From: CAYPIE01 sp964410665
GTDB lineage: Bacteria; Planctomycetota; Planctomycetia; Gemmatales; Gemmataceae
NCBI GenBank assembly: GCA_964410665.1
Contig: CAYPIE010000001.1
Span: 1 to 64,000, forward strand
Reading direction: 5' to 3'
DNA length: 64,000 nucleotides
Made by a program: the position numbers and the translations under genes. Below the pieces are notes generated by a model. That model was given only the letters and a program-made list of their open reading frames with translations. It did no database searches and was not told where the DNA came from. Numbering within the stretch: position 1 is the first letter of the stretch; every line of letters begins with the position of its first letter. Below are positions 1 through 8,836 of this stretch, piece by piece.

Positions 1-3000
1 GGGGCGGTGCCAAGCGGTTCGGGGAACTTTGTGCTGGACAGCACGGTGTCGAGCTTTGAGGTGGTAAGCCTGGTAGGAGATGACTCGATTAGCCTCGCTC
101 TACCTGGTCTGAGTGTGACCTTTGAAGTCGATGCGGGCATCGGGAGTGACACCCTCACTTTGCAAGGCAGCAACTTGGAGGATGACTTCTTCCTGAGCCA
201 GACCAATCTAACGCTTGCTGGGAGCGGTTCAGGGACCTTCAGTGGCATCGAGTTGATCACGGTTGATGGGGGTGATGGTTCCGATACCTTCACCGTTGTT
301 CCAACCCCAACCGTACCCTTTGTGATCGACGGCGGAAATCCGACCATGGCACCCGGAGATGTCCTTGTCGTCCAAGCCCCAGTAGGCGAAACGAGTACGG
401 ATAACCCTTCAACGCCGGGTAGTGGTACGGTCACAACGACTGGGGGACTCCAGGATGTGGACTATTCCAATATCGAAGAAGTCATCGTAGGAATGGTCAA
501 CCCCGAGTTTGTCAATGGCACCCCGGGAGATGATACACTCCTCGTCACCGCCGTAAGTCCTACCATGGCATCCTATGTCCTCATCACCGATGGCGTGATG
601 GGGCCGTCAGTGCCCCTAACGACCTTCAACTCACTTACTTTCAACGGCTTTGAAGGGGATGATCGGCTAGAGATAATCAATACGTTTATGGGTGTGTTTG
701 GCCCTCCGGGTGGCATCTTCTTTAATGGCGGTACCTCAACGTCCGACCCCATGTTCAATCCTCCAGGGGATGCCCTCGTATTGATGAGTGGGATGGCTGC
801 TGCCGTCGAGTACACTACCGTTTCTCCAGGGGATGGCACGGTCCGCTTCAATGGGGCAAGCTCCGACAATATCACGTTCACCAATGTTGAAGATATCGAA
901 GATTCCCTGATCACTTCCGACCGCACCTTCAACTTTGGTGGTGGGTCTGAGAGCATGACGCTTGCGGACAGCGCCATGGCGGGGCTGAGCACGCTGGTGG
1001 TTGCTGGTAGCACTCCAGAGTGGACGTTCCTCAATCCGGTGACATCCCTAGCGATCAATGCTGGCGATGGGGATGATTCGGTGAATGTCAGTGGTGTGGG
1101 TATTAACGCTCCGGTGACCATCGACGGGCAAGGGGGGACCAACCAGGTAATCCTCACGGGCTCAGATCTGTCAGAAACGATCGACGTGACGGGCAGCCAA
1201 ACCACACTGGGTACGCGAATCTTCAATACCAGCACCCAGTTGCTCATTCTCAATGCGCAAGACGGGGATGACACAATTACGGTCACTCCATCTGCCAGTA
1301 CCGAGATTGTTCTGAATGGGGGACCTCCGATTATCTCCCCAGGTGACCGTCTGGTATTTGTCGCCGGGGGATCGGCGGTCACCTTTACTCCTTCGGGGGT
1401 GGGAGCGGGAAGTCTGGCGACTCCGGGGAATCAACCCGTTCGCTTCGCCCAGATCGAGGATTTGACACTGGACAAGGCAAGGCTGATCATCGATGGCACC
1501 GCCGACGACGATACTCTGACCATCGATGCCAACAGCAGTGACGATGCTACCCTGGAACTCACGACTGATGGTGTCGTTACCACGACCGTGGATGTGGTGA
1601 ATTTGGTCGAACTTACCTTCATTGCCGGGGATGGGGATGATCGACTGGTAATTAACCATCCCACCACGGGGTTATTCAATCCGATGGATGGGATTACCTA
1701 CTCGGGTGGGGATGAAGACCTTGATGGTGACTTCAATCCACCTGGGGATGCGTTGGTGTTGAATGGTGGTACCGCAAGCGCCGTCGAGCACCGCTATGCA
1801 TCGGAGTCGGATGGTAGTGTTCGCTATGAGAGCTCGACGACCGATGCAATCACGTATACAGGCCTCGAACCCATCGATGACAGCATTGTGGCAAGCGATC
1901 GACGGTTCACCTTTATGGGAGGTGATGAGACGATCACCTTAGATGCCGCCACAATGGCCACGCAGTCGGTAGTCGACTCCACTTCTGGGGAGATGACCAC
2001 CTTTACCAACCCTACAGGCAGCTTAACCCTCGATGCCGGGGACGGTGATGATCAACTCAATCTGGCAGGGATCGGGAGTGTCTTCTCTGCGGATCTGAAC
2101 ATCCTCGGAGGGCCGGGGACCGATGGTGCGGTAATCGCTGGATCGCTCGATCTTGGCGGCGGCAATGCAACGATCACTCTTGAGAATTTGGCCTTTGCCC
2201 CCGCGGGCAGTCTGACCACCACGGGGGATGTGCTGCTGGATACAGGCTCGATTATTCAGGCCAATTCGGGGACAGTCGACGTGACTGCGGATACCTTGTT
2301 TGCGCAAGCAAGCTCAGGGAGCCTGGACCTCGATATTGCTGTGGCAACCCTTCAAGCCGCGGCCCAGAGCACGGTGATGGTGCGGACCGAACAAGATGTC
2401 ACATTGAGCCAAAGCTTCCTTCCTGGTCGAGCCGCTCTGGACAGCGCCAGCAATGGCCCGATTATCCTGGATGCTCTGACGCCTGGGGTAGCATTCATCG
2501 TCCCGGCGTCCTTGAGTGATGCCTTTACCGATCTAAGTCCATTGCAGGTTGATGGAGAAGTGCGCTTACCAAACAGTTTCGCCGAGACCATCGGCTCGCT
2601 TCGTGGAGATGGGTTGGTCGTCCTGGGGACTGGGTTTATGGCTGGGGCCACGCTCAGCCTGGGCCTGGACAATAGTGACAGCAGTTTCACCGGCTCGCTG
2701 ACCGGTAGCGGCAATCTGGTAAAGCTGGGTACTGGCGAACAAGACCTCGCGGGCAGTAACGATTATCGTGGTCTTACGACTCTGACCGGTGGCACGCTTC
2801 GCATCACGGGTACACTGACGGGGGGGAGTGGCGTGTTGCTCAATGGTATCAACACCGTGCTCACCGGTTACAACGCTGCAATGACCCCCCAGGGGACGAT
2901 TACCGAACAAGGGGTAACGGTTGCCGCAACCGGAACCACCGTATCGGGATTTGCGACGATCATTCACCCCAATTCGAATGGCATCTTTGTCCAGAGCGGT

Positions 3001-4194
3001 GCATCAGCTCGAGTTCTCGACAACACCGTTCCGGTGGGGCTTGGTGAGAATCGTGCAGGCGTGGTGGTCTCCGGTGGCACCGCGCTGCTCGAAGGGAACA
3101 CCATGAACTTCTCCGGTCCGGACATGAATATCTTTGCCACGGGATTATTAGTTGAAAACGGAGCAATTGTCGATGCGGGTCAGACGGCTGCCGGCCAAAC
3201 GATCTACGGCAACATCACGTCGCTTGGCATTAGTGCCGGGAACAATCGCTTTACCGGCTATACCGCCTTTGTGCCACCGGGTGACGTAGGTGGACGCTCC
3301 ATCCTCACCCCCGCGGTCGCACAAGCGATTCGCAATCTGAATAGCGGAGGCTCATTTACGGCTTCCGGACCGTTGTTGGGCACCCTGGATGTCCCGGCCC
3401 AGAATAACGATTTTGGCTCTAGCGACGTGATCCTCATCGAACAGTTCATCTTCCACGATCTCGATAATCCCAATTTCGGTTTCGTCAATACGGCGAGCGA
3501 TACGCTGACTCCGGCGAGCCTGGTCGATGGCGAGATCGCGTATTTTGCCAGTAACCCAGAGGTTTTGTCGGACCCGGTTCAGGCCGGGCAGGCGTTCTTG
3601 ACCGGTCCGAACGCCACCATCCCCGATGGACCTACCGGCCAAGCCTCTGCAGCCCGCTTCTTTGAGCTTAACTTTGCTGGCTATGTCTACCTGGATCCGA
3701 GTCAGAACCTCGGGGTCGATTTGGACTTGGTCAGCGGTCCGAGCGGGGCGATCGATAACCTGAGCGTGACTTTACAATCAGCACGCTACAACCATGCCTC
3801 AGGGAACTTCACCGCGCTGATTGGCCTGAACAGTCAGCCGGGCGTTGAGGAGAGTTCACTGGTGGATGGGAATTATCAACTCACCCTCGACGGCGCAGGC
3901 CTCCAATCGGGGGGACCTGGTGGACTGCCGGTCACCGGGCTACCAAGCACCACGAGCTTCTGGCGATTCTTTGGGGATGCCCGCGACGATTCTCCGACCA
4001 TCCCTCAGGGCAATCGAACGGTCAACCTCTTCGACCTGGAAGGCTTTTTGGCGGCCGATCAGAGTCGATTCACCGACCCGTCCTATGAGGCTGCTTTTGA
4101 CTTTGATAATGATGGCGATGTGGATACCAACGATTACCTGCGTTTCCTTGACCGCAATAATCAAACGTTAAATCCGGATGGTAACCTCAGTTAA
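1..4194 (+). CDS. Giant repetitive surface protein, C-terminal dockerin (5' partial)
   Basis: The frame is open to the first base of the window, so the N-terminus lies outside; about 1397 residues are visible. The protein is rich in Gly, Asp, Thr and Ser with recurring GDGDD/GDGSD turns, as in calcium-binding or beta-helical adhesins. Two long units repeat: bases about 510-1110 and 1490-2060 both contain an FNPPGDALVL motif and close with a GDGDD-type strand, a period near 325 residues. Around bases 2700-2810 there is an autotransporter-associated beta-strand repeat (GTGEQDLAGSNDY, then LTGGTLRI). The C-terminus (about bases 4018-4170) has a dockerin type I/EF-hand pair with the calcium loop DFDNDGDVDTNDY. 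No membrane anchor or PEP-CTERM tail follows. Likely exported and cell-surface or extracellular; adhesion is an inference. A strong terminator hairpin follows the stop. Confidence 0.85.
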   Translation, partial: GAVPSGSGNFVLDSTVSSFEVVSLVGDDSISLALPGLSVTFEVDAGIGSDTLTLQGSNLEDDFFLSQTNLTLAGSGSGTFSGIELITVDGGDGSDTFTVVPTPTVPFVIDGGNPTMAPGDVLVVQAPVGETSTDNPSTPGSGTVTTTGGLQDVDYSNIEEVIVGMVNPEFVNGTPGDDTLLVTAVSPTMASYVLITDGVMGPSVPLTTFNSLTFNGFEGDDRLEIINTFMGVFGPPGGIFFNGGTSTSDPMFNPPGDALVLMSGMAAAVEYTTVSPGDGTVRFNGASSDNITFTNVEDIEDSLITSDRTFNFGGGSESMTLADSAMAGLSTLVVAGSTPEWTFLNPVTSLAINAGDGDDSVNVSGVGINAPVTIDGQGGTNQVILTGSDLSETIDVTGSQTTLGTRIFNTSTQLLILNAQDGDDTITVTPSASTEIVLNGGPPIISPGDRLVFVAGGSAVTFTPSGVGAGSLATPGNQPVRFAQIEDLTLDKARLIIDGTADDDTLTIDANSSDDATLELTTDGVVTTTVDVVNLVELTFIAGDGDDRLVINHPTTGLFNPMDGITYSGGDEDLDGDFNPPGDALVLNGGTASAVEHRYASESDGSVRYESSTTDAITYTGLEPIDDSIVASDRRFTFMGGDETITLDAATMATQSVVDSTSGEMTTFTNPTGSLTLDAGDGDDQLNLAGIGSVFSADLNILGGPGTDGAVIAGSLDLGGGNATITLENLAFAPAGSLTTTGDVLLDTGSIIQANSGTVDVTADTLFAQASSGSLDLDIAVATLQAAAQSTVMVRTEQDVTLSQSFLPGRAALDSASNGPIILDALTPGVAFIVPASLSDAFTDLSPLQVDGEVRLPNSFAETIGSLRGDGLVVLGTGFMAGATLSLGLDNSDSSFTGSLTGSGNLVKLGTGEQDLAGSNDYRGLTTLTGGTLRITGTLTGGSGVLLNGINTVLTGYNAAMTPQGTITEQGVTVAATGTTVSGFATIIHPNSNGIFVQSGASARVLDNTVPVGLGENRAGVVVSGGTALLEGNTMNFSGPDMNIFATGLLVENGAIVDAGQTAAGQTIYGNITSLGISAGNNRFTGYTAFVPPGDVGGRSILTPAVAQAIRNLNSGGSFTASGPLLGTLDVPAQNNDFGSSDVILIEQFIFHDLDNPNFGFVNTASDTLTPASLVDGEIAYFASNPEVLSDPVQAGQAFLTGPNATIPDGPTGQASAARFFELNFAGYVYLDPSQNLGVDLDLVSGPSGAIDNLSVTLQSARYNHASGNFTALIGLNSQPGVEESSLVDGNYQLTLDGAGLQSGGPGGLPVTGLPSTTSFWRFFGDARDDSPTIPQGNRTVNLFDLEGFLAADQSRFTDPSYEAAFDFDNDGDVDTNDYLRFLDRNNQTLNPDGNLS

Positions 4195-4206
4195 GCAAGC
4201 CGACTC

Positions 4207-4236
4207 GGGATGGCCGGTCGTTTTCCTGGCCATCCC
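4207..4236 (+). terminator. Hairpin terminator after surface protein
   Basis: Perfect 9-bp inverted repeat: GGGATGGCC at 4207-4215 and GGCCATCCC at 4228-4236, extendable by a G-U and a G-C pair, loop about 8 nt. The run ATCTTT follows. It starts 13 bases after the upstream stop, which fits Rho-independent termination. Confidence 0.75.
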
Positions 4237-4365
4237 ATCTTTCCAACTCTCGATCGCATATGGATCCTTCCAGCCATCCCACACACGATCTTCATTTGAC
4301 TGATTCGTTGCCGGTCGATAGCAATACGATGACGTAATGTCGTATAGGCCTTGGGAATTGGCACA

Positions 4366-5007
4366 ATGTGGATTGCTGTACTAGTCAGTTTTTTGATGGT
4401 GGTCGTTGATCCGCCACGCGCCGAAGAAGCCAGCACCCCCGGATTCTCGCGGGTACAGTTTCAGCGTGGTGTGGCGGGCTATGATGCCATGATTGACACC
4501 GAATTATGGGCACTTGCTCCTAACAAGATTCTTGAGAAAAATCGGACCTTGACCAGTGATGGCAACAATAACGGAGGCGAGAGTCACGTATTGATTCGCT
4601 TTGATGCTATTATTGGGGGCAAACCTGGACAGATTCCTCGTCATGCCACGATCCGCTCAGCGAAGCTCGTGGTGATGGCTTTCGACCAAGGGAATACGGT
4701 CCACTTACACCGCATGCTGGTGCCTTGGGATCGCTCGGCCACCTGGAACCGACTCATCGGTGGTGTTTCGGCCAACGGTCAGGAAGCCCTCCGCGATCAA
4801 GAGGGTTTTACGTTTGGCAAGCTCTCCGCCAATCAGCAAGCGATTACCTTTGATGTTCGCGATTCGGTTCAGGCTTGGGTCAATGGCACCGCCAACTATG
4901 GCTGGGTGTTTCTCAACACGGGCGGCAATGGTTGGGACTTTTATGGGTCCGAGCACCCCGAAGTGGCAAACCGACCGCAATTGATCGTGGAATTCACGCA
5001 ACGCTAG
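4366..5007 (+). CDS. Exported DNRLRE-like domain protein
   Basis: 213 residues from ATG 4366; an in-frame TTG at 4351 would add five residues. The N-terminus is a hydrophobic export signal (MWIAVLVSFLMVVV) ending near PPRAEEA. The rest resembles the DNRLRE / disaggregatase-related beta-sandwich found in bacterial surface proteins: an opening strand about a repeated FQRGVAGYDAMIDT, a line LIRFDAI, a strand SAKLVVMAF, then the typical late motifs VQAWVNGTANYGWVF and a closing RPQLIVEF. In that family the domain is a non-catalytic module, often joined to enzymes; here it stands alone. A short hairpin follows at 5027-5044. Binding partner or substrate unknown. Confidence 0.7.
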   Translation: MWIAVLVSFLMVVVDPPRAEEASTPGFSRVQFQRGVAGYDAMIDTELWALAPNKILEKNRTLTSDGNNNGGESHVLIRFDAIIGGKPGQIPRHATIRSAKLVVMAFDQGNTVHLHRMLVPWDRSATWNRLIGGVSANGQEALRDQEGFTFGKLSANQQAITFDVRDSVQAWVNGTANYGWVFLNTGGNGWDFYGSEHPEVANRPQLIVEFTQR

Positions 5008-5026
5008 ACCAGCTTTACGATGTGTG

Positions 5027-5044
5027 ATCGCCACCGTTGGCGAT
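5027..5044 (+). terminator. Short hairpin before DUF1501 gene
   Basis: Perfect 7-bp stem ATCGCCA (5027-5033) and TGGCGAT (5038-5044), loop CCGT, followed by TTCCC. It lies between the DNRLRE-like gene and the DUF1501 gene and could end the first transcript or form a leader structure. The T-run is short. Confidence 0.5.
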
Positions 5045-5068
5045 TTCCCTAACCCCGGAGAGTGATTG

Positions 5069-6403
5069 ATGTCCGCTCGGCAAGGAACTTGGGAGGCCGA
5101 TCCGGCCCATTTCCGGCGGGCCAACCGCCGCGAGTTTGTCTTCGCTGGCCTGTTCGGTGGTCTTGGCCTGCAACTTGGCGATTTGCTGCGTCTGGAAGCC
5201 CATGCTGCAACCCCTGCCAATCCGCAACCTATCGAGGCGAAGGCCAAGGCGGTCATCCACATCTTTTTGCAAGGTGGTTTTGCTCACCAGGATTCCTTTG
5301 ATCCCAAGCCCGATGCACCGATCGAGTACCGCGGGGAACTCAAGCCGATCCCGACCAAGCTGCCTGGGGTGTTCTTTAGCGAACATCTGGCGGATACGGC
5401 CAAAGTCGCCGAGGATCTGACGGTCGTGCGTAGTGTATCGCACACGGAAGTCGACCATGGTCGCGGCGAACACAACATGTTTACCGGCTATAAGCCGAGT
5501 CCCGCGCTGGTTTACCCGAGCATGGGCAGTGTGACCTCGATGGAGCTGGGGCCGCGCGGGGAGTTACCGCCCTATGTTTGTGTCCCCACCCAGACCAGCC
5601 CATTCGCTGGTACCGGGTTCCTGTCCTCGGCGTATGGCCCGTTTGCCCTCGGCTCGGACCCGGCGCGGGGCAACTTTAAAGTCCGCGATCTCAACCTCCC
5701 CGAAGGCGTCGATGCTGAGCGTCTGCAGCGCCGGCGGAAATGGCTTTCGGTGGTGGACGAACACTTCGCCAACCTTGAGAAGGCAGACGTCCTTGACGCG
5801 ATGGATGCCTTCCATCAACGGGCCTACGGGATGATTGCCTCGCCGAAGGCACGGGCTGCGTTTGATCTTTCCAAGGAGCCAACCGCTCTTCGGAAGGAAT
5901 ATGGCCGCTATGCCGGGCCCCGGTTTATGCTGGCCCGACGGCTGGTCGAGGCCGGCGTCCGCTTTGTGTCGGTGACCTTCGGTCAGTGGGATACACATGC
6001 CTTCCATTTCCGTGGCATCGAACGACAGATGCCCGCCTTCGATCAAGGGTTTGCGGCACTGATCCGGGATCTCAAGCGTCGCGGCATGCTGGAATCTACC
6101 TTGGTGATGGTCTCCACGGAATTTGGTCGTACTCCCAAGGTGAACATGGCGGCTGGCCGCGACCACTGGCCCAAAGTTTTCAGCATCGTGCTGGCTGGTG
6201 GCGGTATCAAGGCCGGGCAAGTCTATGGCGCAAGCGATGCCGTCGCTTCGGAGCCCGCCAAGGATCGCCTTCGGGTCGAGGACCTGTCGGCCACCTTGTA
6301 CAACCTTCTGGGCATCGACCACACCAAGGACCTGATGGCTCCCGGGAATCGACCGATCCCGTTGGTCTACGACGGCCAGGTTGTCAAGGGACTACTTTCC
6401 TGA
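5069..6403 (+). CDS. DUF1501 domain protein (sulfatase-like fold, Tat signal)
   Basis: 444 residues from ATG 5069, preceded by CCGGAG; TTG 5066 is a less likely start. The N-terminus has a Tat-type twin arginine, NRREFVFAGLFGG (R20-R21), then a hydrophobic stretch, so folded export is likely. DUF1501 landmarks are present: HIFLQGGFAHQDSFDPKP near residue 70, VSHTEVDHGRGEHNM near 125, VTFGQWDTH near 305, STEFGRTPKVN near 350, and a late YNLLGIDH. DUF1501 proteins are distant alkaline phosphatase/sulfatase-superfamily members, abundant in planctomycetes and of unproven activity. This is the first gene of a four-gene group with PPC, DUF1549/DUF1553 and cytochrome-WD40 proteins; such sets recur in planctomycetes and are often guessed to act in complex carbohydrate use. 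Confidence 0.9.
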   Translation: MSARQGTWEADPAHFRRANRREFVFAGLFGGLGLQLGDLLRLEAHAATPANPQPIEAKAKAVIHIFLQGGFAHQDSFDPKPDAPIEYRGELKPIPTKLPGVFFSEHLADTAKVAEDLTVVRSVSHTEVDHGRGEHNMFTGYKPSPALVYPSMGSVTSMELGPRGELPPYVCVPTQTSPFAGTGFLSSAYGPFALGSDPARGNFKVRDLNLPEGVDAERLQRRRKWLSVVDEHFANLEKADVLDAMDAFHQRAYGMIASPKARAAFDLSKEPTALRKEYGRYAGPRFMLARRLVEAGVRFVSVTFGQWDTHAFHFRGIERQMPAFDQGFAALIRDLKRRGMLESTLVMVSTEFGRTPKVNMAAGRDHWPKVFSIVLAGGGIKAGQVYGASDAVASEPAKDRLRVEDLSATLYNLLGIDHTKDLMAPGNRPIPLVYDGQVVKGLLS

Positions 6404-6430
6404 GGCGACCGCTCGGACGGAGGAGATCCT

Positions 6431-8836
6431 GTGAGAAGCATCGACTGCCGTGGCTGGTGGAGCATTCTCGTGCTCACACTGACCACATCGCCGATGAATG
6501 CGGGCCCCACTCTGGAAGAACTTATGCCTCCAGTGGGGCAGCGCGCAAAGACCTTTACGGTGTTGCTTTCGGGGTATCAACTCGAGGGACCCGAACAGGT
6601 CATCCTCTACCGACCAGGTCTCAAAGCCGAACGGATCGAGCGTCTCAATGGCACCGAAGTCCGGGTTACCTTGCGGGCTGCTGAAGACTGTCCCTTGGGT
6701 GAACACCCCCTACGTCTGCGGACACGTACGGGGATCTCTGAGCTCAAAACCGTTCGCATCACCCCCTTTACGGTGGTCAAAGAACAGGCGGAGAATGACA
6801 CCCTTGAACAGGCTCAGCCGCTCGCCTGGAACCGTACGGTGTACGGCTCCATTCCCTCGGGTGATGTCGATGTTTATCGCCTGACCGCGAACAAGGGCCA
6901 ACGGATCAGTGCAGAAGTGGAGGCGATCCGCCTAGGGCGTACGCTGTTTGACGCCATTCTGACCTTGCGAGATGCCTCGGGGAAGGTGCTCGTCCAAGTC
7001 GATGACACGGCCTTGGGCCGGCAAGATCCTGTGTTGACAACGCTCGCACCACAGTCAGGTGATTACTTCCTCGAGATTCGCGAGACCAATCGTGAGGGAA
7101 GCGATCAATCGTTATACTGTTTGCATGTCGGCGACTATCCTCGGCCCATGGTTGCGTTTCCGAATGGGGGACCCGCAAGTAAGGCGACGGAGATTCGCTT
7201 CCTTGGCGATGCTCGCGGGGAGTTTTCCCAGACCTTGACGCTCCCCAGTGCGGCGAAGGCGGATCACGTTCGACTTTACCCAAGCCAAGATGACCAATTT
7301 GCTCCCACCGGCCTTCCCTTTCGGGTCGTACCGTTCGGGAATGAGTTCGAAGTCGAGCCCAATGATCAGGCGGAGTCTGCGACACGGGTGGAAATGACCA
7401 TCCCGGTGGCGGTCAATGGGATTATCTCCACTGGTAGGGATGTGGATTGGTTTCGCCATCCTGCCCGGAAGGGTCAGCTGCTGCGTTATCGGCTGTTTGC
7501 GGAAGACCTCGGTTCGCCGCTCGATTCGAGTATCGTTGTCTACACTGCGGAGGGGAAACTGCTCGGTCGCAATGATGATGGTCTCAGTCACGACAGCTAT
7601 TTGGAGGTACAGATCCCGGCCGATGGCGATTATCTACTGGGGGTCCGCGACCAACGTAATCAGGGGAGTCCTCAATCGGTTTATCGGGTGGAGATTACCG
7701 AGGCGATCTCGGAGATTGCCTTGTTCAAACCTCGGGTGCAGAAGCGGCTCAACGAGAGCCAGGTAGTCAGTGTGCCACGGGGCAACCGCGTTCTAAATTT
7801 CGTCGGTGTTCGTCGCCATCGGTGTGCGGGGCCGGTACGGTTGCAAGTCGGAGACCTTCCTGCGGGTGTGATCGCTCATCATGACTCCATCCCAGCCGAT
7901 GCACACGCAACCCCCATCGTGTTTTCCGCTGCGGACAATGCTCCGCGCGCTAGTCAGTTGGCGACGATCGAGGGATCCCTGACCCAGGGAAGTATGCCAT
8001 TGACTGCCCGTTTACGACATTCGATCGATCTAGTGCACGGCACTGCGGATACGCTCTATCACCGCATTCTGCTCGACCGCTTGGCCGTTGCTGTGGTCGA
8101 TCCGGTCCCATTCCGGCTCAGCCTCACGCCGCCTACCGTCCCATTGGGGATTGATGGTTCGATGGACCTTGAGATCCGGGTGGAGCGAGCGGCCGACTTT
8201 AACGAATCAATCCAGGTGACCCTGCCGGTACTAGCACCCTGGGTAGAGGGTCCCAATCGCGTCACGATCCCCGCCGACCAGGATACGATCGTGTACCCCA
8301 TCCAAACCCTTCCAGAAGCACAGCCAGGCAGGTGGCCATTGGTTGCCCAGGCCGAGGCTCCGGTCGGGGATGGCTATGTCCGCGTTGCCTCCGAGCTCAC
8401 CTGGCTGGAGATCGGCGCACCCTGGATCACTGGACAAATCAACCCAGGGGTCATCGAAAAGGGCAAGACGGGGACGCTCCAGGTGACCCTCGACAAATTA
8501 CCCGCTTTCCCCGGCGAAGCAACGGCCACCCTCGATCGCTTACCCCCCTCGTTCAAGGTATCCCCGGTACGCTTCACGAGTGACCAGCGCCAGCTCACTT
8601 TCACCGTAGCTGTACCCGAAGCCTCGCTGCCGGATGACTACAACGAGGTGTTCTGTGTGGTCACTTTTCCGGTCAATCAAGCTACCCTCAGGCAAAATGT
8701 CGGCCGGCCCGGATTGCTTCGTGTCACTGCGCCGGGCGAAAAGCTACTCGACGCCCAAGGCCGACCCCTCAGTCGACTCGAACTGCTGCGGCGACAACGG
8801 TCGTCGGAGTTCCCCCGTAAGCCGCCAAGGAAATGA
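6431..8836 (+). CDS. Exported protein with two PPC domains
   Basis: 801 residues starting at GTG 6431 behind a good ribosome site (GGAGGAGATCC). A signal peptide is likely (RSIDCRGWWSILVLTLTTSPMNAG). Two bacterial pre-peptidase C-terminal (PPC) beta-sandwich domains are readable: about residues 115-235 (AENDTLEQAQPL, VDVYRLTANKGQRI, GDYFLEI) and about 305-425 (EVEPNDQAESATRV, VDWFRHPARKGQ, GDYLLGVRD). The rest is beta-rich and Ig-like with no catalytic motif. PPC domains are secreted binding or processing modules. The stop overlaps the next ATG by four bases (ATGA), so translation of the two genes is probably coupled. A role beside the DUF1501 and DUF1549 proteins on the cell surface is inferred from position. 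Confidence 0.85.
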   Translation: MRSIDCRGWWSILVLTLTTSPMNAGPTLEELMPPVGQRAKTFTVLLSGYQLEGPEQVILYRPGLKAERIERLNGTEVRVTLRAAEDCPLGEHPLRLRTRTGISELKTVRITPFTVVKEQAENDTLEQAQPLAWNRTVYGSIPSGDVDVYRLTANKGQRISAEVEAIRLGRTLFDAILTLRDASGKVLVQVDDTALGRQDPVLTTLAPQSGDYFLEIRETNREGSDQSLYCLHVGDYPRPMVAFPNGGPASKATEIRFLGDARGEFSQTLTLPSAAKADHVRLYPSQDDQFAPTGLPFRVVPFGNEFEVEPNDQAESATRVEMTIPVAVNGIISTGRDVDWFRHPARKGQLLRYRLFAEDLGSPLDSSIVVYTAEGKLLGRNDDGLSHDSYLEVQIPADGDYLLGVRDQRNQGSPQSVYRVEITEAISEIALFKPRVQKRLNESQVVSVPRGNRVLNFVGVRRHRCAGPVRLQVGDLPAGVIAHHDSIPADAHATPIVFSAADNAPRASQLATIEGSLTQGSMPLTARLRHSIDLVHGTADTLYHRILLDRLAVAVVDPVPFRLSLTPPTVPLGIDGSMDLEIRVERAADFNESIQVTLPVLAPWVEGPNRVTIPADQDTIVYPIQTLPEAQPGRWPLVAQAEAPVGDGYVRVASELTWLEIGAPWITGQINPGVIEKGKTGTLQVTLDKLPAFPGEATATLDRLPPSFKVSPVRFTSDQRQLTFTVAVPEASLPDDYNEVFCVVTFPVNQATLRQNVGRPGLLRVTAPGEKLLDAQGRPLSRLELLRRQRSSEFPRKPPRK

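Noticed and set aside
573..1382. 269-residue minus-strand ORF inside the surface protein
   Set aside because: Shadow of a repetitive gene; low-complexity composition and no ribosome site.
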